Below are positions 1 to 3,980 of a DNA stretch of 5,849 nucleotides, in pieces. Source of the stretch: a bacterium (GTDB taxonomy: Bacteria; Krumholzibacteriota; Krumholzibacteria; LZORAL124-64-63); contig JAUUZX010000122.1 of the NCBI GenBank assembly GCA_030592025.1, positions 1-5,849 of the forward strand, written 5' to 3'. Both the position numbers and the translations under genes were made by a program. A model generated the notes under the pieces. It was not told where the DNA came from and did not search any database. It worked only from the letters and a program-made list of their open reading frames with translations. Every line of letters starts with the position of its first letter. Position 1 is the first letter of the stretch.

Positions 1-183
1 GGGCCATGGATTCGCCGAAGAAGGGGGTGGCAGGCGTCACGAAGGTGTCCGTCGCTGGGGTTGGGGGTCGAGGTCGCCGGGTCCCCAATATCATGCGCGG
101 TGGCAGCGGGCGCCAGGCTCCACGTCAATGGGCTCCGACGTTGCCGCCGGAGCCCGTGATGTCGCCGTGGTTATGGTCGTGGC
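1..183. other. Left edge, no supported gene
   Basis: I see no supportable gene here. The minus strand has scattered stops in its frames. The open plus-strand frame starting at 6 runs on into antisense of the secreted-protein gene and gives a low-complexity Gly/Arg/Ser-rich translation without a recognisable motif, as expected by chance in high-GC DNA. The only structure noted is the hairpin at 130-155. The segment could be the 3' flank of the minus-strand gene plus spacer. Confidence 0.5.
130..155 (-). terminator. Hairpin downstream of secreted-protein gene, possible weak terminator
   Basis: A perfect 8-bp inverted repeat, GGGCTCCG at 130-137 and CGGAGCCC at 148-155, has a 10-nt loop. It lies about 28 nt beyond the stop codon of the minus-strand gene ending at 184. 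Read on the minus strand it is followed by ATTGACGTGG and not by a U-tract, so it is not a canonical intrinsic terminator. It may be a processing or 3'-end-stabilising hairpin, or a Rho-dependent end. Confidence 0.3.
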
Positions 184-591
184 TCAGCTACGTTCCCAGT
201 GGCCGATCACCCAGCGGCTCGTGCGCGGGCCGGTGCGGACCCAATGGCCGGCCACCCAAAAGCGGTCGACGCGGTGCTGCCTGCAGGAGCAACGGACGGT
301 GGCGCCGCGGCGCACGTTCTTCAGCAGGACGGCGTGACGGCCGCGGTGGTTCCTGCGGTAGCTCTTGCGGTGGGCCTTGTGCACCTTGACGTACTTGTTG
401 CACGCGGGCTGGCCGATGACGAGGCTCTTGGCGTAGGGGGTCGACACGATCTTCACGGGTCCGATTTGGGCGCGCAGGATGAGGGCGGCGTCTGCCCGCC
501 GGGGAAGCGCGAGGGCCATGCCGACCAGGAGAATCACCGTCAAGAAGATGACGCGGAGAGTGCGGCTGGGCATGAGTTCGTTGCGTTTCAT
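184..591 (-). CDS. Small secreted basic protein with two WxxGHW repeats
   Basis: This encodes a 135-residue protein of unknown function that is probably exported. The chosen start (MKRNELMPS) has AAAGGA at 598-603, 6 nt upstream; an ATG five codons earlier overlaps that site and is less likely. Residues 10-35 resemble a Sec signal peptide: basic Arg residues, a hydrophobic stretch at about 14-29, and a possible ADA cleavage site at 33-35. The Arg pair at 31-32 near the cleavage site is unusual, so an uncleaved anchor is possible. The mature part is very rich in Arg, Lys and His (residues 66-110), with Cys at 64, 101 and 103, the last two as a CSC motif. The C-terminus holds two copies of a WxxGHW unit, WVAGHW at 112-117 and WVIGHW at 127-132. 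These resemble the WxxGxW/YxWGxW repeats of small bacterial exported proteins, which to my knowledge lack a defined role. The gene diverges from the RRM gene and may share its control region. Confidence 0.85.
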   Translation of the reverse strand: MKRNELMPSRTLRVIFLTVILLVGMALALPRRADAALILRAQIGPVKIVSTPYAKSLVIGQPACNKYVKVHKAHRKSYRRNHRGRHAVLLKNVRRGATVRCSCRQHRVDRFWVAGHWVRTGPRTSRWVIGHWERS

Positions 592-672
592 GGCATGTCC
601 TTTCATCGTGTCGGTCGTCGTTCGTTCGTTCCGTTGCCCCAGGATTGCAAGGTTCGTGACCGTCGCTGGAAT

Positions 673-702
673 ATTTTACAACTAGTTGCACGGCAATGGA
701 TA
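673..702 (-). promoter_or_regulatory. Possible promoter of the WxxGHW gene
   Basis: On the minus strand there is a good -10-like hexamer TAAAAT (673-678, 5 of 6 consensus positions). A weak -35-like TATCCA (697-702, 3 of 6) lies 18 nt away. It sits in the only AT-rich patch between the divergent genes and would give a 5' leader of roughly 75 nt. The weak -35 suggests dependence on an activator, or a different sigma factor. Confidence 0.35.
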
Positions 703-704
703 AC
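675..704 (+). promoter_or_regulatory. Possible sigma70-type promoter of the RRM gene
   Basis: TTTACA (675-680, 5 of 6 match to the -35 consensus) is followed after 18 nt by GATAAC (699-704, 4 of 6 match to the -10 consensus). Initiation near 711 would give the RRM gene a 5' leader of about 320 nt that includes all of the hairpins at 768-1014. It overlaps the minus-strand promoter-like element and the palindrome at 679-688. This is assigned by eye only. Confidence 0.4.
679..688. promoter_or_regulatory. Palindrome CAACTAGTTG, candidate operator
   Basis: This is a perfect 10-bp palindrome overlapping the -35 end of the plus-strand promoter-like element and lying just upstream of the minus-strand -10. 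That is where a dimeric regulator could control both divergent genes at once. It is short and no second copy was noticed in the window, so chance remains a real possibility. Confidence 0.25.
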
Positions 705-767
705 GACGTGTCACGGGGGTGGACCTGCAGGTACAGGGCGCTGGATCGTCCTCTGGAGGCGACGTTT

Positions 768-1014
768 GCCCCTCCCGGGGCTACATGCATCGAGCATGGT
801 CGCCCCGCCATGGACGGGGCTTCCACGGAAAAGACTGCTGGTACAACGCCGCCCGGTTCGTTAGTTTTTTGGAGCCTGATCTCGCGATCAGGTGGTGATT
901 TCCCCGACGGTCGGGGAATGGGGCCCGGTGGTGAGCCGGGTTCGTTCGAAGCGCAGGCGACCTCCCGTATTAGCCCGGGATCGTGAGCGCTTGCTTTGGC
1001 CGGCCAAGGCCGGC
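768..1014 (+). promoter_or_regulatory. Hairpin-rich structured leader upstream of the RRM gene
   Basis: Seven consecutive inverted repeats are packed into about 250 non-coding bases. They are: 768-781 (5 bp, TCCC loop); 802-820 (6 bp); 875-892 (7 bp, TCGC loop); 900-918 (8 bp, CGG loop); 924-940 (5 bp); a nested element with AAGCGC 949-954 pairing GCGCTT 987-992 around an inner TCCCG/CGGGA stem at 963-980; and 999-1014 (6 bp GCCGGC arms, CAAG loop). The last stem ends 3 nt before GGAG (1018-1021), the likely Shine-Dalgarno site. No open frame with a recognisable product covers the stretch. The arrangement suggests a cis-regulatory 5' UTR, possibly temperature-responsive or bound by the encoded RNA-binding protein, or a separate small RNA. 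I do not recognise it as a known riboswitch class. Confidence 0.5.
845..870 (+). terminator. Weak terminator-like element inside the leader, possible attenuator
   Basis: A small bulged stem (AACG 845-848 with CGTT 859-862, plus an inner CC/GG pair) is followed after AG by six T residues at 865-870. The stem is much weaker than the terminators at 1378 and 3081. It could end a short upstream RNA or act as an attenuator ahead of the hairpin cluster at 875-1014. The T-tract may equally be incidental. Confidence 0.22.
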
Positions 1015-1031
1015 AATGGAGTGTTGGAAAG

Positions 1032-1337
1032 ATGAAGAAACTGTACGTGGGCAACCTGCCCTTCACCGCGACCGACGATGAGATCAACGAGCTGTTCGGC
1101 CAGCATGGCACGGTGCACTCGGTGGCCCTGATCAACGATCGCGAGACCGGTCGTCCCCGCGGCTTCGGCTTCGTGGAAATGGATGATGACGCTGCGATGG
1201 CGGCCCAGCAGGCCCTGGACGGCGCCGAGATGGGCGGCCGTACGCTGCGCGTCAACGAGGCCCAGGATCGTCGCAGTGGCGGCGGTGGCGGCGGCGGTGG
1301 CGGCGGTGGTGGCGGCGGTGGCGGCGGTCGCTGGTAG
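1032..1337 (+). CDS. RRM-domain RNA-binding protein with polyglycine tail
   Basis: This encodes a 101-residue single-RRM protein that should bind single-stranded RNA in the cytoplasm. The RRM fills residues 2-78, with RNP2 LYVGNL at 4-9 and RNP1 RGFGFVEM at 43-50. The aromatic positions Tyr5, Phe45 and Phe47 that stack on RNA bases are present. The linker AQDRRS leads into 17 uninterrupted glycines (83-99) and a terminal Arg-Trp. The architecture is that of the small glycine-rich RNA-binding proteins known from cyanobacteria and several other bacterial groups; the cyanobacterial rbp genes are often cold-induced. The start was chosen because the RRM begins there, with GGAG 10 nt upstream; in-frame upstream extension would run into the hairpin region. 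A strong terminator follows, so the gene is probably monocistronic. Regulation through its long structured leader is likely but inferred. A role as RNA chaperone or post-transcriptional regulator is a family-level inference. Confidence 0.96.
   Translation: MKKLYVGNLPFTATDDEINELFGQHGTVHSVALINDRETGRPRGFGFVEMDDDAAMAAQQALDGAEMGGRTLRVNEAQDRRSGGGGGGGGGGGGGGGGGRW
1278..1328 (+). repeat. (GGY)17 codon repeat encoding polyglycine
   Basis: Seventeen consecutive GGC or GGT codons follow the RRM domain. The tract is nearly a pure trinucleotide repeat with irregular C/T interruptions, so replication slippage could change tail length in frame. Usual bacterial glycine-rich tails are broken up by Arg, Tyr or Phe; here no other residue interrupts the run. 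Confidence 0.9.
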
Positions 1338-1377
1338 CGACAACCCACGACCCACGACAAGAAGAAGAGCGACCCTG

Positions 1378-1407
1378 CGACCCTGCGGCCCTCGGGCCGC
1401 AGGGTCG
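1378..1407 (+). terminator. Strong intrinsic terminator between convergent genes
   Basis: A perfect 14-bp GC-rich inverted repeat, CGACCCTGCGGCCC at 1378-1391 and its complement at 1394-1407, folds as a 13-bp stem with a CTCG loop. It is followed by TTGCTTTC on the plus strand. It lies 40 nt after the RRM stop and 23 nt beyond the end of the opposing glycosyltransferase gene. On the minus strand a TCTTCTTCTT tract lies about 10 nt after the stem, so it could serve both genes. The left arm is preceded by a partial direct copy, GCGACCCT at 1370-1377. Confidence 0.85.
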
Positions 1408-1430
1408 TTGCTTTCAGGCCGGGCATCCGG

Positions 1431-2264
1431 TCAGAAGTTGCGTTTGGCCTCGTTGATCTCGTCGTTCCAGATGGGCGGCAGCTTGCCCGCGCCTTCCTTT
1501 TCCCGCATGCGGTATTCCCACAGCTTCAGGTAGAGCGCCTGGGAGACCATGGCGTCCAGGGCGGCCAGGGCCAGGCCGTGGTAGCCGTCTTTCCACCCCT
1601 TCTTCACCACCAGCATGCGCCAGAAGTGGGAGACGGGGCTGAAGACGATCTTCGTCCAGGGCGCCTGGGCGTCCGGGTGGGACTTGAGCTTGTTGGCCAC
1701 CTGCAACGACGTGTAGTTGTTCAACCGCTGCAGGTACGAGTAGATGGTCTCGTAGGTGTAGTGGTAGAGTTCCTCTTCCAGTTGGGCCGTCGCTCCCTGG
1801 ACGACGAAGGCGCCGTGCACTTCCTGGTGCTCGTAGTCCATGGAGGCGCGCCGGAAGAAACGGAGCTTGTACTCGGGGTACCAGCCACCGTGGTCGATCC
1901 ACTTGCCGAAGGCGGACACGCGGCGCAGCACCGTGTAGCCCACGGGGGCGTCGGCGGCCGGCGAGGGGTTGCGGACGATCTCCTGGATCCGCTGGGCCAG
2001 TTCCGGCGAGCACTCCTCGTCCCCGTCGATCACGAGAATCCAGTCGCCCTCGCAATACCCCGACGCCCGCTCGACCTGGCGGCTGTAGCCGGGGTACTTG
2101 TGCTGGTAGACCTTGTCCGTGTACTTGCGGGCGAGTTCCACCGAGCGGTCGCCGCTGAAGGAATCGATCACCACGATCTCGTCGGCCCAGGCGACGCTGG
2201 CGAGGCACCGGTCGATCTCCTTCTCCACATTCTGACAAACGAGAATCGCCGAGACCTTTTCCAT
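1431..2264 (-). CDS. Family 2 glycosyltransferase, KdtX/WaaE-like
   Basis: This encodes a 277-residue GT-A fold glycosyltransferase that should transfer a sugar from a nucleotide-sugar donor to an envelope acceptor. The N-terminus has the GT2 pattern: SAILVCQN at 5-12, CLASVAWADEIVVIDS at 20-35 with SGDRS at 37-41 in the nucleotide-binding loop, and the metal-binding DxD-type motif DGDEE at 80-84 after WILVI. The WADEIVVIDSFSGD wording and the later histidine- and tyrosine-rich segment (LYHYTYETIYSYLQRLNNYTS) resemble the KdtX/WaaE LPS-core glucosyltransferase group, whose members are about 260 residues long. No membrane segment is evident, so it is probably cytoplasmic or peripheral to the inner membrane. 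The start is supported by AGGTGG (2269-2274), 4 nt upstream of the ATG. No other polysaccharide gene is nearby, so donor, acceptor and pathway cannot be assigned. A protein-glycosylating or other envelope role is possible. Confidence 0.93.
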   Translation of the reverse strand: MEKVSAILVCQNVEKEIDRCLASVAWADEIVVIDSFSGDRSVELARKYTDKVYQHKYPGYSRQVERASGYCEGDWILVIDGDEECSPELAQRIQEIVRNPSPAADAPVGYTVLRRVSAFGKWIDHGGWYPEYKLRFFRRASMDYEHQEVHGAFVVQGATAQLEEELYHYTYETIYSYLQRLNNYTSLQVANKLKSHPDAQAPWTKIVFSPVSHFWRMLVVKKGWKDGYHGLALAALDAMVSQALYLKLWEYRMREKEGAGKLPPIWNDEINEAKRNF

Positions 2265-2374
2265 GGGACCACCTGGTGGGAGGGGACGGGCGCCGCCGGC
2301 GCCGGGACGATATGTGAGCGGGAACCTAACACAGCCCACAGCGTTGCCGCAATCCCGGCGGCATCACCCGGGGC

Positions 2375-2404
2375 TTGTGTCCGCGGCCCTTTGGGGGGTA
2401 TGCT
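2375..2404 (+). promoter_or_regulatory. Possible promoter of the chalcone-isomerase-like gene
   Basis: TTGTGT (2375-2380) and TATGCT (2399-2404, 4 of 6 match to the -10 consensus) are separated by 18 nt, which would start transcription about 38 nt before the ATG. It lies in the 184-nt divergent spacer with the glycosyltransferase gene. I found no clear minus-strand promoter in that spacer: TTGCGG followed by a poor -10 is the best candidate. Confidence 0.3.
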
Positions 2405-2448
2405 GCAGGACCTGTCAGTCATTCTCACCTCCACGCGGGAGATCCGAC

Positions 2449-3054
2449 ATGCGCCGTATCCTGATCTTGTTCGCGACCGTCCTGGTCCTGGGCCTGGCGA
2501 CGTCGTCGGCAATGGCCATCACCGAATCCGATACGGGGACCGAGTACCCCGACCTCATCACCCTCGATTGCGCGGGCGAGAGCCTGACCCTTGCGGCGAC
2601 CGGCGTGGGCCTGCGCGAGAAGACCTTCCTCAAGGTCGACGTCTACACGATCGTGTCCTACGTGAAGGAAGGCGTCGATCTGGGCGATGACTCCACGGCC
2701 CTGGTCACCCTCGACGTGCCGAAGCAGCTGCGCATGGATCTGCGGCGGGGCTTCAGCAAGGAGAAGCTGATCAACTCCTTCTCCGAAGTCATCGAGAAGA
2801 ACTACGACGACACCTCGGCCTTCGCCGCGGACCTCGATATCTTCTTCGCCTACTTCGAGCGCGATGCGGAGGAGGACGACATCCTCGTCTTCGACTATTG
2901 CCCCGGTACCGGGCTGACGACCACGCTGAACGGCGAGGTCAAGGGCGTCATCGCCAACCCGAGCATGGCCGAGGCCCTGTGGACCGTGTGGTTCGGCAAG
3001 GATCCGGCCAACAAGGGCCTGCGCAAGGACATGCTGTCGGCAGGGGGCGAGTAG
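2449..3054 (+). CDS. Exported chalcone-isomerase-like protein
   Basis: This encodes 201 residues with a clear Sec signal peptide: MRR, a hydrophobic core at 4-18, and cleavage after AMA at about 23. The mature part matches the bacterial chalcone isomerase-like family. It has L46-T-L-A-A-T-G-V53 followed by RE-KTFLKVDVY (56-66), then PKQLRMDLRRGFSKEKL (91-107), a helical segment, DDILVFDY (143-150), PGTG (152-155), LNGEVKGVI (160-168), and the C-terminal AEALWTVWFGKDPANKGLRKDML. In plants the fold includes flavonoid isomerases and fatty-acid-binding relatives. Bacterial members are mostly uncharacterised and are not expected to make flavonoids, so lipid or other small-ligand binding in the periplasm is an inference. 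Start choice: GGGAGA (2437-2442) sits 6 nt upstream, and the signal peptide begins at this Met. A strong terminator follows. Acidic patches (for example 139-144) give the mature protein an acidic character. Confidence 0.9.
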   Translation: MRRILILFATVLVLGLATSSAMAITESDTGTEYPDLITLDCAGESLTLAATGVGLREKTFLKVDVYTIVSYVKEGVDLGDDSTALVTLDVPKQLRMDLRRGFSKEKLINSFSEVIEKNYDDTSAFAADLDIFFAYFERDAEEDDILVFDYCPGTGLTTTLNGEVKGVIANPSMAEALWTVWFGKDPANKGLRKDMLSAGGE

Positions 3055-3080
3055 ACGGGATATCCGGAACGGAAACGAAG

Positions 3081-3112
3081 GCGGGAGACCTGTCAGGTCT
3101 CCCGCATTTCTC
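3081..3112 (+). terminator. Strong intrinsic terminator, probably bidirectional
   Basis: GCGGGAGACC at 3081-3090 pairs with GGTCTCCCGC at 3096-3105 around a TGTCA loop, giving a 10-bp GC-rich stem. ATTTCTCT follows on the plus strand. It lies 26 nt after the stop of the chalcone-isomerase-like gene and 31 nt beyond the stop of the opposing gene. On the minus strand it is followed by CTTCGTTTCC, so it may end both transcripts. Confidence 0.85.
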
Positions 3113-3136
3113 TATAATCCTGAAGAGCCGTCGACT

Positions 3137-3589
3137 CTAACGGTAGGTGCTCTTGAGCGAACCCCAGCCCGTCTCGTCGTTGGGCACGACGGCGCATTCG
3201 AACTGATCCGTGAAGAACACGCGATCGGGATAGGGGCTCTCCGGGTAGTGGAGAACCATCTCGGCGTTGATGTCCATCAACCCGAACAGCGGAATGATCT
3301 CGTCGGTGACGTCGTTCCAGAAGGCCGAGAAGTGGTAGGCCTGGAGGGCGCCGTCATCCCGCACCAGGACTTCGCTCATCTCGTAGCGGAAGAGCTCTTC
3401 GCCCAAGTCGTTGGTGATGGTCACGATCAAGTCGAAATTGACGGTGTACAGATCCGGGCGGAACTGCACGCTGAAATCCGTTTCATAGCTGATGCAATCG
3501 GCGGTCAGGCTCGGGTCGACGAAGTTGGTCGCCGAGGCTACAGCCGGCAAAATCAGAATCCCCAAAACCAAAAACAAGACGCGTCGCAT
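3137..3589 (-). CDS. Secreted protein of unknown function
   Basis: This encodes 150 residues that I do not recognise. The N-terminus MRRVLFLVLGILILPAVASA is a textbook Sec signal peptide with likely cleavage after ASA at 20, giving a mature protein of about 130 residues. No lipobox cysteine follows the hydrophobic core. The mature part has alternating hydrophobic and polar residues (for example YTVNFDLIVTITNDLG and INAEMVLHYPE), suggesting a beta-sandwich. Two cysteines, at 32 and 132, lie near the two ends and could form a disulfide in the periplasm. It is acidic and rich in Asp, Phe and Tyr. The start is well supported: GAGGAGG stands 5 nt before the ATG, the strongest Shine-Dalgarno site in the window. 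It converges on the chalcone-isomerase-like gene with a shared terminator and diverges from the acyl-CoA synthetase gene across an AT-rich spacer. Confidence 0.85.
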   Translation of the reverse strand: MRRVLFLVLGILILPAVASATNFVDPSLTADCISYETDFSVQFRPDLYTVNFDLIVTITNDLGEELFRYEMSEVLVRDDGALQAYHFSAFWNDVTDEIIPLFGLMDINAEMVLHYPESPYPDRVFFTDQFECAVVPNDETGWGSLKSTYR

Positions 3590-3656
3590 GATCCCTCCTC
3601 GGATGGCACCCCGATAGGGCACCCAATACCCAAAAAGACAAGCCTCTTAGGCCAAG

Positions 3657-3685
3657 ATCTTACCATGTATAGCACCTAATTACAA
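3657..3685 (-). promoter_or_regulatory. Probable promoter of the secreted-protein gene
   Basis: On the minus strand TTGTAA (3680-3685, 4 of 6) is separated by exactly 17 nt from TAAGAT (3657-3662, 4 of 6), a sigma70-like arrangement about 70 nt upstream of the start codon. Between them lies TGCTATACA (3666-3674), which could work as an extended -10 element on its own. The placement within the AT-rich island strengthens the case. Confidence 0.45.
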
Positions 3686-3703
3686 GAATAAACACCAATT
3701 AGG
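3675..3703. repeat. Inverted repeat CCTAATT/AATTAGG, candidate regulator site
   Basis: CCTAATT at 3675-3681 and AATTAGG at 3697-3703 form a perfect 7-bp inverted repeat with a 15-nt spacer. The half-site centres are about 22 bp apart, near two helical turns, compatible with a dimeric DNA-binding protein. The left half overlaps the -35 side of the minus-strand promoter. It may also be chance in AT-rich sequence. Confidence 0.3.
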
Positions 3704-3922
3704 GATTACACACATAAAAGATCTCATTTTCGCGGGTGAATGCTCCTTAACGATAGGGAGACCGTCTCTCCTTCTCAACTTTATTCTCCTTCGAGACGTG
3801 TTGAACCGGCCCGCGAATGGCCTCCTTTGATGAACGGCGAAGCCTATGCACGAACCTTGCCGAAATTGAGAATCGAAAGAAAACTACCCGCGACGGGCGG
3901 GAAGACGCCGCACATTGTTCAT

Positions 3923-3950
3923 TTGCATCCGCCCCCAGTGACGCTATTCT
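3923..3950 (+). promoter_or_regulatory. Possible promoter of the acyl-CoA synthetase gene
   Basis: TTGCAT (3923-3928) and TATTCT (3945-3950, 4 of 6) are separated by 16 nt, which would give a leader of about 24 nt before the ATG at 3981. The hexamers match modestly. An alternative promoter further upstream in the AT-rich island cannot be excluded. Confidence 0.3.
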
Positions 3951-3980
3951 GGGCACCATCACCCCAGCACCGGGAGAATC

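Larger units (their letters stand above)
3590..3980. other. Divergent intergenic region with AT-rich island
   Basis: This spacer of 391 bases separates the secreted-protein gene and the acyl-CoA synthetase gene. From about 3625 to 3790 the composition becomes clearly AT-rich compared with the rest of the window. The region contains promoter-like elements for both directions, the inverted repeat at 3675-3703, and a GAGAC/GTCTC repeat near 3766-3776. Short plus-strand frames starting at 3740 and 3817 have no motif and overlap the synthetase start in other frames, so I do not call them genes. Confidence 0.6.

Noticed and set aside
199..864. Plus-strand frame of 221 codons across the WxxGHW gene and the leader
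   Set aside because: It is antisense to a gene with a signal peptide, a good ribosome site and repeat motifs, and its own translation shows no motif or plausible start site.
855..946. Direct repeat GGTTCGTT at 855-862 and 939-946
   Set aside because: It is only 8 bases long, in a region already rich in TTCG words (also near 620-631), so it carries little significance without conservation data.
768..1014. Clustered inverted repeats considered as a CRISPR array, integron site or transposon end
   Set aside because: The stems differ from each other in sequence and spacing, there is no repeated unit with spacers, and there are no transposase or integrase sequences nearby.
1016..1080. ATG at 1016 as an alternative start just upstream of the RRM gene
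   Set aside because: It is in a different frame from the RRM, overlaps the likely Shine-Dalgarno GGAG, and would give only a short unrelated peptide.
188..1426. Long minus-strand frame spanning the RRM gene and leader, including a polyproline run
   Set aside because: The polyproline is the antisense reading of the polyglycine codons, and the rest overlaps the secreted-protein gene in another frame. It has no coherent domain.
2269..2279. Palindrome CCACCTGGTGG covering the glycosyltransferase ribosome binding site
   Set aside because: The arms are separated by one base, so the RNA hairpin would be only about 4 bp. It mainly reflects the AGGTGG Shine-Dalgarno sequence, so I do not claim regulation.
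1578..2690. Plus-strand frame of 370 codons opposite the glycosyltransferase gene
   Set aside because: It overlaps a clear GT2 gene antisense and the start of the chalcone-isomerase-like gene out of frame. Its composition is Val/Gly/His/Asp-rich, as expected for a shadow.
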